From REEB509 sp044370335 (GTDB lineage: Bacteria; Pseudomonadota; Alphaproteobacteria; Caulobacterales; Aquidulcibacteraceae): a stretch of 64,000 nucleotides of DNA. The notes beneath the pieces are model-generated. The model was not told the DNA's origin. It ran no database searches and saw nothing but the letters and a program-made list of their open reading frames with translations. The number at the start of each line of letters is the position of its first letter. Within the stretch, counting starts at the first letter, position 1. The DNA is taken from the NCBI GenBank assembly GCA_044370335.1, contig JBILVS010000002.1, positions 1 to 64,000 on the forward strand, read 5' to 3'. Below are positions 32,353 through 41,463 of the stretch, piece by piece. A program made the position numbers and the translations under genes.

Positions 32353-34503
32353 ATGAGTTTCGAAGCGATCCTCGTTCTGGCGCCGCTGGTCGGCGCCTTC
32401 ATCGCCGGCGTGTTCCAAAAGGCGCTCGGCGACAAGCTCGCCATGGGGATCACCACGGCGCTGGTGGGCCTCTCGGCGGCGCTGTCGCTCTATGTGTTCG
32501 TTGACCTGACCTGGGGCGGTGGCGCAGCGCGCACCATCGAGCTGATGCGCTTCATCGAGATCGGCGCGTTCCAATCGACATGGTCGGTGCGGGTGGATGC
32601 GCTGTCGGCGGTGATGCTTGTGGTGGTCACGAGCGTGTCGTTTTTGGTGCACGTCTATTCGATCGGCTACATGGCCGAAGACCCGCACCGGGCGCGCTTC
32701 TTCAGCTATCTGAGTTTCTTCACCTTCGCGATGCTCTCGCTGGTGACCGCGAACGATCTGTTGCAGCTCTTCTTCGGCTGGGAAGGGGTAGGGGTCGCAT
32801 CCTACCTGCTGATCGGATTCTGGTATCAGAAGCGCTCCGCCAATGACGCCGCCATCAAGGCGTTTGTGACCAACCGGGTCGGCGATTTCGGGTTCGCCCT
32901 AGGGATCATGGCCTGCTTTCATTTCCTGGGAACGATCCAGTTCTTCCCGACGCATGTCGGCGACGTGGCTTTCTTCAGCGCTGAAGTCGGCGGCGCGCTC
33001 GTGGATGGTGTGCTCCACAATCTCAGCCACATGAGCCTGACGCTTGGCCAATGGGTCATTCCCGCGGCGGAGCTGACCGCGATCCTTCTTTTCATCGGCG
33101 CGATGGGCAAAAGCGCGCAGTTCTTCCTGCACGTCTGGCTTCCCGACGCGATGGAGGGTCCGACGCCGGTGTCGGCGCTCATTCACGCCGCGACCATGGT
33201 CACTGCGGGCGTGGTCATGGTCTGCCGGATGAGCGAGCTGTTTGAGATGGCGCCGAACGCTGCGGCCTTCGTGACGCTGATCGGCGCTGTCACGGCGATC
33301 TTTGCGGCGACCGTTGGTCTTGCGCAGAACGACATCAAGCGGGTCATCGCCTATTCGACGTGTTCGCAGCTGGGTTACATGTTCTTCGCCGCCGGCGTCG
33401 GTGCCTATGACGCCGCCATGTTTCACCTCTTCACCCACGCCTTCTTCAAGGCGCTGTTGTTCTTAGGCGCAGGCTCGGTGATCCACGGCCTGCATCATGA
33501 ACAAGACATGCGCTACATGGGCGGGGTCCGCCGGGCGATGCAGTTCACCTGGGCGATGATGCTGATCGGAACGCTGGCCTTGATTGGCACGGGGCTGCCG
33601 CTTGAGGGCTTCAAGATCGGCTTTGCGGGCTTCTACTCAAAGGACGCCGCCATCGAAGCCGCCTATGCGGCGGGCGAAGGCGGCCGGGCATTCGGGATGT
33701 TTGCGTTCTGGATCGGGATCCTCGCGGCGTTCCTGACGAGCTTCTATTCCTGGCGTCTGATGTTCATGACGTTCGAGGGGACATTCCGGCCTAATCCGCA
33801 CCCGGAGCATCACCACGACGATCACGCGCACGCAGATGAAGCGCGCGCTGGTCACGGCCATACGGCGCACCCCATGGACGACCACGGCCATGACCATGGT
33901 CATGGGCATAACCCGGCGCTGCCGGCGGGCACGCCGCCCGCACACGAGAGCCCCTGGGTGATGCTGGGGCCGCTGGCGGTGTTGGCGGTCGGCGCGGTCT
34001 TCGCGGGCTGGTTTTTCTATCCGTACTTCATCGGCTACAAGGCCGATTATTTCTGGGAAGGCGTGATCCACCGCCACGATGCGGAGCACAGTTTCCCAGT
34101 TTGGGTGTTGTGGGCGCCGGTGGTGGTGACGGCGGCGGGCTTCCTGCTTGCGGTGTTGATCTACCTGTTGAACCAGGGTTTTGGCGCCAAAATCGCCAGA
34201 GCCGCGGGGCCGCTGAACGCTTTCCTCGCCCGCAAGTGGTACTTCGACGAGCTCTATGACTTCGTTTTCGTCAAAGGCGCGCGGGCGCTGGGCGATCTCT
34301 TCTGGAAGGGCGGGGACCAGAAACTGATCGATGGGCTGGGGCCAAACGGCGTCGCCAACGCGGCGCGGTTCGGCGGCCGGCAGCTGCGCAAAGCGCAGAC
34401 GGGTTTTCTCTATCACTACAGCTTCTTGATGCTGGCGGCGGCGGTGGCCCTGGGCGCATTTGCGATCTGGGCAGGCGGCGGGCTTGAGTTGTTGGGGGGC
34501 TGA
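32353..34503 (+). CDS. nuoL: NADH-quinone oxidoreductase subunit L, with a His-rich loop
   Basis: 716 residues. NuoL is the distal antiporter-like proton-pumping subunit with the long lateral helix. Conserved: 'DLLQLFFGWEGVGVASYLLIG' (with the key Glu), 'GAMGKSAQFFLHVWLPDAMEGPTPVSALIHAATMV' (landmarks GKSAQFFLHVWLP, Lys and Pro), and 'IKRVIAYSTCSQLGYMFF'. Between two late helices, residues 483-520 are strikingly His/Asp rich, with 14 His in 38 residues ('HHHDDHAHADE', 'DDHGHDHGHGHN'). The lateral helix and last membrane helix follow. The loop probably faces one side of the membrane and could bind metal ions (inference). Confidence 0.97.
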   Translation: MSFEAILVLAPLVGAFIAGVFQKALGDKLAMGITTALVGLSAALSLYVFVDLTWGGGAARTIELMRFIEIGAFQSTWSVRVDALSAVMLVVVTSVSFLVHVYSIGYMAEDPHRARFFSYLSFFTFAMLSLVTANDLLQLFFGWEGVGVASYLLIGFWYQKRSANDAAIKAFVTNRVGDFGFALGIMACFHFLGTIQFFPTHVGDVAFFSAEVGGALVDGVLHNLSHMSLTLGQWVIPAAELTAILLFIGAMGKSAQFFLHVWLPDAMEGPTPVSALIHAATMVTAGVVMVCRMSELFEMAPNAAAFVTLIGAVTAIFAATVGLAQNDIKRVIAYSTCSQLGYMFFAAGVGAYDAAMFHLFTHAFFKALLFLGAGSVIHGLHHEQDMRYMGGVRRAMQFTWAMMLIGTLALIGTGLPLEGFKIGFAGFYSKDAAIEAAYAAGEGGRAFGMFAFWIGILAAFLTSFYSWRLMFMTFEGTFRPNPHPEHHHDDHAHADEARAGHGHTAHPMDDHGHDHGHGHNPALPAGTPPAHESPWVMLGPLAVLAVGAVFAGWFFYPYFIGYKADYFWEGVIHRHDAEHSFPVWVLWAPVVVTAAGFLLAVLIYLLNQGFGAKIARAAGPLNAFLARKWYFDELYDFVFVKGARALGDLFWKGGDQKLIDGLGPNGVANAARFGGRQLRKAQTGFLYHYSFLMLAAAVALGAFAIWAGGGLELLGG

Positions 34504-34508
34504 TTGCT

Positions 34509-36020
34509 GTGACCGGGATTCCGTGGCTTTCGATTTTGATCTTTCTGCCGATGGCGGGCGCGGCCTTGATTATGGCGGCCCGGGCGATGGCGGGTCCGGC
34601 GGGTCCTGGCGTGGACCGCGGCGTCAAGATCATGGCGCTGTTGATCTCGCTGGCGACGCTGGTGGTTGCAATCGTGGCGCTCATGCAGTTCGACGCCTCT
34701 AACCCGGCCTTCCAACTGGTCGAGAGGGCGCCGTGGGCCTTTGGACTTGAGTACCATGTAGGCGTTGATGCCCTTGCGCTCTCGCTCGTGTTGTTGACCG
34801 CAGCCATTACGCCGATCTGCATCCTTGGCAGCTGGACGATCGATAAGCAGGTCTCATCCTACATGATCCTGTTCCTGGTGCTCGAAACGCTAATGATCGG
34901 CGTATTCTGCGCGCTGGACATTGTTCTGTTCTATCTCTTCTTCGAAGGCGCACTTATCCCGATGTTCATCCTTATCGGGGTGTGGGGCGGCAAGAACCGC
35001 GTCTATGCAGCCTTCAAGTTCTTCCTTTATACGCTGTTCGGCTCGCTCCTGATGCTGGTCGCGATCGTGTGGATGATCCTCGAAGCGGGGACGTCGTCGA
35101 TCCCGGAGCTGATGACGCACCCCTTCGCCGAGAATGCGCAGACTTGGCTCTGGCTTGCTTTCTTCGCCTCGTTTGCGGTGAAGATGCCTATGTTCCCGGT
35201 GCACACATGGCTGCCGGACGCCCACGTGGAGGCCCCGACCGCAGGCTCGGTCGTGCTGGCCTCGATCCTTCTGAAGATGGGCGGCTACGGCTTCCTGCGT
35301 TTCTCGTTGCCGATGTTCCCCGACGCCTCGCAGCTTTTTGCCCCGATGGTGTTTGCGTTGTCGGTGATTGCTATCGTCTATGCTTCTTTGGTCGCCTTCC
35401 GGCAGACCGACATCAAGAAGCTGATCGCTTATTCCTCCGTCGCCCACATGGGCTTTGTGACGATGGGGATCTTTTCGGGCACTGAAATCGGCATTCAGGG
35501 CGCGATCTTTCAGATGCTGTCGCACGGGGTGATCTCTGGGGCGCTCTTCCTCTGCGTGGGTGTGATCTATGACCGTATGCACACCCGCGAGATCGCGTTC
35601 TATGGCGGCCTTGTGAATCGGATGCCGGTTTATGCGGCCATTTTCATCCTCTTCACGATGGGCAATGTGGGGTTGCCGGGCACGTCCGGCTTCCCGGGCG
35701 AAATCACCACCATGACCGGGGCGTTCCTGGTCAATCCGCTGGTGGCGGCGGGCGCAGCATTGGGGGTGATCTTCTCTGCCGCTTACGCCCTCACCTTGGC
35801 CCGCAAAGTGATCTACGGCACGATCGAAAACCCAAAGCTCGCCGAAATCACCGACATGGATAGCCGCGAGTGGGTGCTTTTCGCGCCGCTCGTCGTCGCC
35901 ACCCTGGTCCTGGGACTCGCCCCCTGGATCGCCTTCGATTTCACCGAGGCCAGCGCCCAGTCCATCGCGCAGGCCTATGAGGCGGCCACCGCCTCCCTCA
36001 CGGCGGGAGCGCACCCGTGA
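34509..36020 (+). CDS. nuoM: NADH-quinone oxidoreductase subunit M
   Basis: 503 residues from the GTG at 34509, 5 bases after the nuoL stop. NuoM is the middle antiporter-like proton pump. Conserved: 'LDIVLFYLFFEGALIPMFILIG' (key Glu), 'AVKMPMFPVHTWLPDAHVEAPTAGSV' (landmarks KMPMFPVHTWLPDAHVEAPT), and 'IKKLIAYSSVAHMGFVTMG'. Its stop overlaps the nuoN start (GTGA). Confidence 0.97.
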   Translation: MTGIPWLSILIFLPMAGAALIMAARAMAGPAGPGVDRGVKIMALLISLATLVVAIVALMQFDASNPAFQLVERAPWAFGLEYHVGVDALALSLVLLTAAITPICILGSWTIDKQVSSYMILFLVLETLMIGVFCALDIVLFYLFFEGALIPMFILIGVWGGKNRVYAAFKFFLYTLFGSLLMLVAIVWMILEAGTSSIPELMTHPFAENAQTWLWLAFFASFAVKMPMFPVHTWLPDAHVEAPTAGSVVLASILLKMGGYGFLRFSLPMFPDASQLFAPMVFALSVIAIVYASLVAFRQTDIKKLIAYSSVAHMGFVTMGIFSGTEIGIQGAIFQMLSHGVISGALFLCVGVIYDRMHTREIAFYGGLVNRMPVYAAIFILFTMGNVGLPGTSGFPGEITTMTGAFLVNPLVAAGAALGVIFSAAYALTLARKVIYGTIENPKLAEITDMDSREWVLFAPLVVATLVLGLAPWIAFDFTEASAQSIAQAYEAATASLTAGAHP

Positions 36021-37462
36021 CTTATGTCGATCTTCTGTTCAGCCTGAGTTGGGTGCAATCGGAGCTGCTGTTGGCGGGATTTGCGCTCGTGGGAACCCTC
36101 CTTGGCGCGCTTCTTGGCAACCGGTCGACGGGTCTGTTGACAGGCGCAGGCGTCGCGACCCTGCTCGCCGCTGGCACGCTCGCCCTGTTGCACCGGCCGG
36201 ATATCCCGCAGGACATCTTTGCGGGTGCGATGAGCATCGACGCCTTCGGCGCATTCGCCAAAGCGATCATCGCTTTTGCCGCCGCCGCCACGCTTGTGCT
36301 CGGGGCGGATCACTTCAACCGGTTGCAGGACCGACAATTCGAGTTCCCCCTCATCACGGTCGCCGCCGTGTTGGGCATGTTCGTGATGGTGTCGGCCAAC
36401 GATCTGATCGCGCTTTATGTGGGCGTTGAGCTGCAGAGCTTGGCGGCCTACGTGCTCGCGGCTTGGCGGCGGGACGATGCGCGGTCATCGGAAGCAGGGC
36501 TCAAGTATTTCGTGCTTGGGGCGCTGTCGTCGGGCCTGCTGCTCTTCGGCTGTTCTTATGTGTACGGTTTTGCGGGCTCCGTTCAGTTCGACGCCATCGC
36601 GGCCGCCGCGGCCGAACCGGGGATCGGGCTCATCTTCGGCTTGGTCATGGTGCTCGCGGGCCTCGCTTTCAAAATGGGCGCGGCGCCCTTCCACATGTGG
36701 ACGCCGGATGTCTATGAGGGCGCGCCCACGCCGGTGACCGCGCTTTTTGCCGCCGCTCCGAAGGTGGCGGCCGTCGTTCTGATGGCGCGAATGCTCTATG
36801 AGCCCTTTGCTGGCATGGAGCAGGAGTGGCAGCAGGTGATCGCTGTGCTCGCGGGCGCTTCGATGCTGGTGGGGGCGTTTGCGGGCTTGGTGCAGACCAA
36901 CCTGAAGCGGCTGATGGCCTATTCCTCCATCGCCAACATGGGCTTTGTGCTGATGGCTCTGGCGGCGGGTGCGCCGGAGGGGGCGCAAGCTGCGCTCATC
37001 TACCTTGCGGTCTATCTTCCGGCGACGATCGGCGTGTTCGCCGTGATGATGGCGCTGCGCCAGCGCGGCGAGGCGATCGAGACGATCAGCGATCTCGCGG
37101 GCGTCGGCCAGAGACATGTAGGCTATGCGGCGCTCCTGACGATCCTGTTCTTCTCGCTTGCGGGCATCCCGCCCCTCGCGGGATTCTGGGGCAAGTTTGA
37201 GGCCTTCCACGCGACGCTTGGCGCGGGTTTGGCGCCGCTCGCCGTGGTGGGCGCTATCGCGGCGGTGGTGGCCGCCGGCTATTATCTCCGCGTGCTGGCC
37301 ACGGTGTGGTTCAGCCCCGCCGCTGAGAGCGACGTCCGGCCCGGCAGCGGCGTCGCCGCAACCGTGGCGATCCTGGGGGCGGCCTTGTCTTTCCCGGTGC
37401 TGCTTGTGTTGATGACCGGCTTGGAGCAGGTGGCGGACGCGGCGGTCCGGGCCAGCTTCTGA
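36017..37462 (+). CDS. nuoN: NADH-quinone oxidoreductase subunit N
   Basis: 481 residues from a GTG inside the nuoM stop (GTGA overlap). Third antiporter-like pump. Conserved: 'NDLIALYVGVELQSLAAYVLAA' (key Glu), 'KMGAAPFHMWTPDVYEGAPTPVTA', 'NLKRLMAYSSIANMGFVLMA', and 'AGIPPLAGFWGKFEAFHA'. It is the last nuo gene; birA follows after 13 bases and is probably on the same transcript. Confidence 0.97.
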   Translation: MTYVDLLFSLSWVQSELLLAGFALVGTLLGALLGNRSTGLLTGAGVATLLAAGTLALLHRPDIPQDIFAGAMSIDAFGAFAKAIIAFAAAATLVLGADHFNRLQDRQFEFPLITVAAVLGMFVMVSANDLIALYVGVELQSLAAYVLAAWRRDDARSSEAGLKYFVLGALSSGLLLFGCSYVYGFAGSVQFDAIAAAAAEPGIGLIFGLVMVLAGLAFKMGAAPFHMWTPDVYEGAPTPVTALFAAAPKVAAVVLMARMLYEPFAGMEQEWQQVIAVLAGASMLVGAFAGLVQTNLKRLMAYSSIANMGFVLMALAAGAPEGAQAALIYLAVYLPATIGVFAVMMALRQRGEAIETISDLAGVGQRHVGYAALLTILFFSLAGIPPLAGFWGKFEAFHATLGAGLAPLAVVGAIAAVVAAGYYLRVLATVWFSPAAESDVRPGSGVAATVAILGAALSFPVLLVLMTGLEQVADAAVRASF

Positions 37463-37475
37463 AGGCGCAACGGCT

Positions 37476-38201
37476 TTGCTGACGCCGCCGCGGGTCTTTG
37501 ATGTGGTGGAGGAGATCGATTCCACCAATGCCGAGGCCTTCCGCCGGATCGAGGCTGGCGACCACGGCCCCGGCGTGGTTTTGGGCTTGAGCCAAACCGG
37601 CGGCCGTGGCCGCCGCGGCCGGCGCTGGGAAAGCGCCAAAGGCGGGCTTTATTTCACCTATTACGCGACCACCATGGCCCCACTCCGGACGCTGTCGCTG
37701 GTGGGATTTGTGGCGGCTCTTGCAGTGGCGGACGTTGTCCGTGACGCCGGCGCGGAAATGGTGCGCCTCAAATGGCCCAATGATGTGCTGTTGGATGGAG
37801 CGAAGCTTTCGGGGATCCTCTTGGAATCGAGCGCGATGCCGGGCGGGGGCGCCTGGTTCGCTTTGGGGATCGGGATCAACCTGGCCGCGGCGCCGCAAGG
37901 CCTGGACCAGGCGACCGCGGGGCTCAACCGGGCCATGACCCCGGAAGAGGGGGCTCAGCGCCTGATGGCCAGGCTTGTCCATTGGGGCGACCGGCTTGAA
38001 GCCGAGGGCTTTGAGCCGCTCCGCCAAGCTTGGCTGTCCCAAGCCCATGGGCTCGGCGAGGCCGTCAACGCCGCGGCCGGCGCGGGCCGGGTTGAGGGCG
38101 CGTTTGTCGATCTCGACGCCGATGGAGCGCTTCTGCTGGACACACCCACCGGCCGCATGCGCATTACGGCGGGGGAAGTGTTTTTCCCGGGGCGCGCTTA
38201 G
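37476..38201 (+). CDS. birA: Biotin--[acetyl-CoA-carboxylase] ligase (no DNA-binding domain)
   Basis: 241 residues from a TTG at 37476. It attaches biotin to carboxylases through biotinyl-AMP. The catalytic motif 'QTGGRGRRGRRWES' lies near residue 40, and 'LKWPNDVLLDGAKLSGILLE' (KWPND) near 90-110. The N-terminal helix-turn-helix of the E. coli repressor-type enzyme is absent, so this is a class I ligase. Its place after nuoN and before coaX is common in alphaproteobacteria. Confidence 0.93.
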   Translation: MLTPPRVFDVVEEIDSTNAEAFRRIEAGDHGPGVVLGLSQTGGRGRRGRRWESAKGGLYFTYYATTMAPLRTLSLVGFVAALAVADVVRDAGAEMVRLKWPNDVLLDGAKLSGILLESSAMPGGGAWFALGIGINLAAAPQGLDQATAGLNRAMTPEEGAQRLMARLVHWGDRLEAEGFEPLRQAWLSQAHGLGEAVNAAAGAGRVEGAFVDLDADGALLLDTPTGRMRITAGEVFFPGRA

Positions 38202-38229
38202 GCCCGGTCGCAACAAGGGATTTCGGCCT

Positions 38230-39033
38230 ATGCTCTTGGCCATCGACGTCGGCAACACCAACACCAAGTTCGCGATCTATGACGGTGCGACCTGGCGCGG
38301 GCATTGGCGCGCCTCCACAGACGCCGCCCGCACCGCGGACGAATACGCGGTGTGGCTTTCCACCGTGATGGGCTTTCAGGGCCTGAGTTTCGACCGCTTG
38401 AAGGCCTGCATCATCTCGACCGTGGTGCCGCAGGCGCTGTTTAATCTACGCAATTTGGCCCGTCGCTATGTGAAGGTGGAGCCGCATGTCGTCGGCGAGC
38501 CGGATTGCCAGCTTGGCATCGCGCTGCGGATCGACAATCCGCGGGAAGCGGGCGCCGACCGGCTGGTGAACGCGGTCGGGGCCTATGTCGCCCACGGCGG
38601 CCCGATCATCGTGATCGACAGCGGCACAGCGACCACCTTTGACGTGGTGGCCGCTGATGGAGGTCTTGAAGGTGTGATCATCGCCCCTGGCATCAATTTG
38701 TCGCTGCAGGCGTTGCACATGGCCGCGGCGCGCCTGCCACGGGTGGAGATCAAGCGGCCGATCACCAATGACGGCCGCGTCACCGCGTTGGGTAAGAACA
38801 CCATCCACGCGATGCAGTCCGGCGTGTTTTGGGGCTATGTGGAGCTGATCGACGGGCTCGCTCGGCGGCTCAAATCCGAAATGGAGCCGTCTTTGGGGGC
38901 CATGCGCGTGGTCGCCACGGGCGGGGTGGCCTCGCTCTTTGAAGGGGCATGTCAATCCATCGATATCTATGACGACGATCTGACGGCCCGAGGCCTTCTG
39001 GAAATCTTCCGACGCAATGGCGGGATCCTTTGA
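38230..39033 (+). CDS. coaX: Type III pantothenate kinase
   Basis: 267 residues from the ATG at 38230; the frame is open further upstream but inside birA. It phosphorylates pantothenate in CoA synthesis. The ASKHA-fold motifs are present: 'LLAIDVGNTNTKFAIY' (phosphate loop with catalytic Asp), 'NPREAGADRLVNAVGAY', 'IVIDSGTATTFDVV' and 'VVATGGVASLF'. The stop overlaps the rnj start as TGATG. Confidence 0.96.
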   Translation: MLLAIDVGNTNTKFAIYDGATWRGHWRASTDAARTADEYAVWLSTVMGFQGLSFDRLKACIISTVVPQALFNLRNLARRYVKVEPHVVGEPDCQLGIALRIDNPREAGADRLVNAVGAYVAHGGPIIVIDSGTATTFDVVAADGGLEGVIIAPGINLSLQALHMAAARLPRVEIKRPITNDGRVTALGKNTIHAMQSGVFWGYVELIDGLARRLKSEMEPSLGAMRVVATGGVASLFEGACQSIDIYDDDLTARGLLEIFRRNGGIL

Positions 39034-40715
39034 TGACAAAGCCTCAACAAGGCGACGAACTGGTGTTTTTGCCCCTCGGGGGCTCCGATGAAATCGGCAT
39101 GAACTTGAACGCCTACGGCTATGGTCCGCCGGACGATCGGCGTTGGATCATCGTCGATATCGGGGTTTCGTTCGGTGGGCAGGACACGCCGGGCGTAGAC
39201 GTGATCCTGCCGGACCCGACGTTCCTGGAAGAGGAGCGGGACAACATCCTCGCCATTGTGCTCACGCACGCGCACGAAGACCACATCGGCGCCATCGGTT
39301 GGCTGTGGCCGCGGCTGAAAGCGCCGGTTTACGCCACACCCTTCACCGCCGCTTTGGTGCGGGAGAAGCTGCGCGAGCATAATCTTCTTGATCGGGTGAA
39401 GCTCCACGAGGTGAGCCTCAACGCCTATCTCCAGCTGGGGCCGTTCGGCGTTGAATACGTGACGCTCACCCACTCCATCCCGGAGCCCAATGGGCTCGCG
39501 ATCCGGACACCGCTGGGCCTCGTCTTCCACACCGGCGACTGGAAGATCGACGAAGCCCCCCAGATCGGCGCCCAGACCGACACCGCCAAGATCAAGGGCC
39601 TTGCTGACGAAGGCGTCTTGGCCATGGTCTGCGACAGCACGAACGTTTTCGTGGAGGGCCGGGCCGGCTCCGAAGCGGACGTTCGCGACACCCTGAAGGC
39701 CGCCATCCAGAGCGTTCGCGGTAAAGTGGCGGTGACGGCGTTCGCCTCAAACGTAGCGCGGCTGCAGACCACCATCGAGGTGGCGAAAGAGTGCGGCCGC
39801 AACGTGTGCCTGGTGGGCCGTTCGATGAAAAAGGTCACGGGCGCGGCCCAAAGCGTGGGGCTTCTGCAGGGCATACCGCCCTTCATGACCGAAGAGCAGG
39901 CCGCGGGCCTGCCGCCCGAAAACGTTCTCTATCTCTGCACTGGCAGCCAGGGCGAAGCCCGAGCGGCGCTCGCGCGGATCGCGGCGGGCGACCACCGTTA
40001 TGTCAGCCTTGGGCAAGGGGATGCGGTGCTGTTCTCATCCCGGATGATCCCCGGCAATGAACTTGCGATCACGGCGCTTCAGAATACGCTGGCCCGCCGC
40101 GGCGTGCGCATCATCACCGACCGGGATGAGCATATCCATGTCTCCGGCCACCCCTGCCGGGACGAACTCAAGGACATGTACGGCTGGGCCCGGCCGCAGA
40201 TCGCGGTGCCCGTCCATGGCGAACGGCGCCACATCCTGGAGCACGCGGCTTTCGCCAAGAGTCTGCAGGTGCCAATGACGATCGCGCCGCACAACGGGGC
40301 CATGATCCGGCTGGCGCCCGGCGCCCCCGAGATCATCGACGAGACTCCGGCGGGACGGCTCTATGTCGATGGCGGCGTGATCGTTGAGGCCGATAACGAT
40401 GCGTTGAAGGAGCGCAAGCGCATTGCGGAGGAGGGGTTTGTGTCAGTCTCTCTCGCCATCGCGGCCAAGAAGCATACCATCCTGGCCGGGCCAGCTGTGC
40501 GGACGCGTGGGCTGTCAATCGCGGACGAGGAAGAGTTCGACCTCGCTCTCGACGATTTGGCCGAAGCTGCGGAAGCCGCCTTTCAACGCCTGCCGCATAG
40601 CGAGCGCGGCGACGAGGACGTGACCGAAGCCGCGATCGTGCGGGCGGTGCGCAAAGCGGCGGAGCGGGCGTTCAAGAAGCGGCCGCTGGTGGAAGTGACC
40701 GTCTTGCGGGTGTGA
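39033..40715 (+). CDS. rnj: Ribonuclease J
   Basis: 560 residues from the ATG at 39033; a TTG one codon earlier is also possible. A metallo-beta-lactamase/beta-CASP RNase with 5'-3' exonuclease and endonuclease activity in mRNA decay and rRNA maturation. The metal motif H-x-H-x-DH is in 'VLTHAHEDHIGAIGWLWP'; 'YVTLTHSIPEPNGLAI' and 'VFHTGDWKID' follow; the beta-CASP part has 'STNVFVEGRAGSEADVRD' and 'CTGSQGEARAAL', and 'HVSGHPCRDELKDMY' carries the later His ligand. The gene order with mce and DUF1467 is conserved in alphaproteobacteria. Confidence 0.96.
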   Translation: MTKPQQGDELVFLPLGGSDEIGMNLNAYGYGPPDDRRWIIVDIGVSFGGQDTPGVDVILPDPTFLEEERDNILAIVLTHAHEDHIGAIGWLWPRLKAPVYATPFTAALVREKLREHNLLDRVKLHEVSLNAYLQLGPFGVEYVTLTHSIPEPNGLAIRTPLGLVFHTGDWKIDEAPQIGAQTDTAKIKGLADEGVLAMVCDSTNVFVEGRAGSEADVRDTLKAAIQSVRGKVAVTAFASNVARLQTTIEVAKECGRNVCLVGRSMKKVTGAAQSVGLLQGIPPFMTEEQAAGLPPENVLYLCTGSQGEARAALARIAAGDHRYVSLGQGDAVLFSSRMIPGNELAITALQNTLARRGVRIITDRDEHIHVSGHPCRDELKDMYGWARPQIAVPVHGERRHILEHAAFAKSLQVPMTIAPHNGAMIRLAPGAPEIIDETPAGRLYVDGGVIVEADNDALKERKRIAEEGFVSVSLAIAAKKHTILAGPAVRTRGLSIADEEEFDLALDDLAEAAEAAFQRLPHSERGDEDVTEAAIVRAVRKAAERAFKKRPLVEVTVLRV

Positions 40716-40728
40716 GGAGAGAAGCGCG

Positions 40729-41157
40729 ATGCAGATCGGACGGCTCAATCATGTGGGCGTGGCGGTGCCCTCGATCGAAGCGGCGAAAGAGACCTACCGC
40801 ACGCTTTACGGGGTGCCTGAAAGCGACATCACTCACACCTGGGACATGCCCGCGCAAGGGGTGCGCGTGGCGTTCGTGAATGTGGCAAACAGCCAGATCG
40901 AGCTCATCGAGCCCTTGGGCGAACACAGCCCTATTTTGAAGTTCCTGGAGAAAAATCCCACCGGCGGCCAACACCACTTATGCTTTGAAGTGCCCGACAT
41001 CCATATCGCCGCCGCCGAGATGAAAGCCCGCGGGGCCACTGTTTTGGGCGAGCCGCGCCTCGGGGCCCACGGCACGCCGGTGATTTTCGTCCATCCGAAA
41101 AACTCCAACGGCGTTCTCATCGAACTGATGGAAACCCCTAGGGAAGGGGCGCACTGA
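40729..41157 (+). CDS. mce: Methylmalonyl-CoA epimerase
   Basis: 142 residues, VOC fold. It interconverts the (S) and (R) forms of methylmalonyl-CoA in propionyl-CoA use. Metal ligands and landmarks: 'RLNHVGVAVPSIEAA' (first His), 'NSQIELIEPLGEHSPI' (Glu), 'GGQHHLCFEVPDI' (second His) and 'GVLIELMETP' (last Glu). A GAGGAGA site precedes the ATG. It overlaps the next gene by one base (TGATGG). Confidence 0.95.
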   Translation: MQIGRLNHVGVAVPSIEAAKETYRTLYGVPESDITHTWDMPAQGVRVAFVNVANSQIELIEPLGEHSPILKFLEKNPTGGQHHLCFEVPDIHIAAAEMKARGATVLGEPRLGAHGTPVIFVHPKNSNGVLIELMETPREGAH

Positions 41158-41402
41158 TGGACCCGGTGATTACGGGGGCGGTATTCATCATCGCCTGGTG
41201 GCTCAGCTTCTTCATGATGCTGCCGATCGGGGTGAAGAACCTCGATGAGGCCGGCGAGACCGGTGGCTTCGGCCAGGAGCGAGCCGCCCCGGTGCGGCCC
41301 GACCTCGGCAAGAAGGCGCTCTGGGCGGTGGCGCTGGCCGCCGTGCTGACTGCGATCGTCTATGCGCTCGTGTCCATCGACGCCTTCGGCTTGCGCAGGT
41401 AG
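41157..41402 (+). CDS. DUF1467 family membrane protein
   Basis: 81 residues with two membrane helices ('GAVFIIAWWLSFFMMLPIGV' and 'WAVALAAVLTAIVYALVSI') separated by a polar loop containing 'EAGETGGFGQERAAPVRPDL' in part. This is the pattern of DUF1467, a small family found between mce and proS in alphaproteobacteria. Function unknown. Overlaps mce by one base. Confidence 0.9.
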   Translation: MDPVITGAVFIIAWWLSFFMMLPIGVKNLDEAGETGGFGQERAAPVRPDLGKKALWAVALAAVLTAIVYALVSIDAFGLRR

Positions 41403-41463
41403 CGCCGTTGCGCGCGGGGCGGGGAGGGGCTAATCGCTGTCGCCTCTCCTTAGAGGTGTGTGC

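Noticed and set aside
34890..36014. Minus-strand open frame opposite nuoM (and similar ones opposite nuoN, nuoH, proS and rseP)
   Set aside because: All lie opposite confidently identified genes and show only low-complexity Arg/His/Asp composition.
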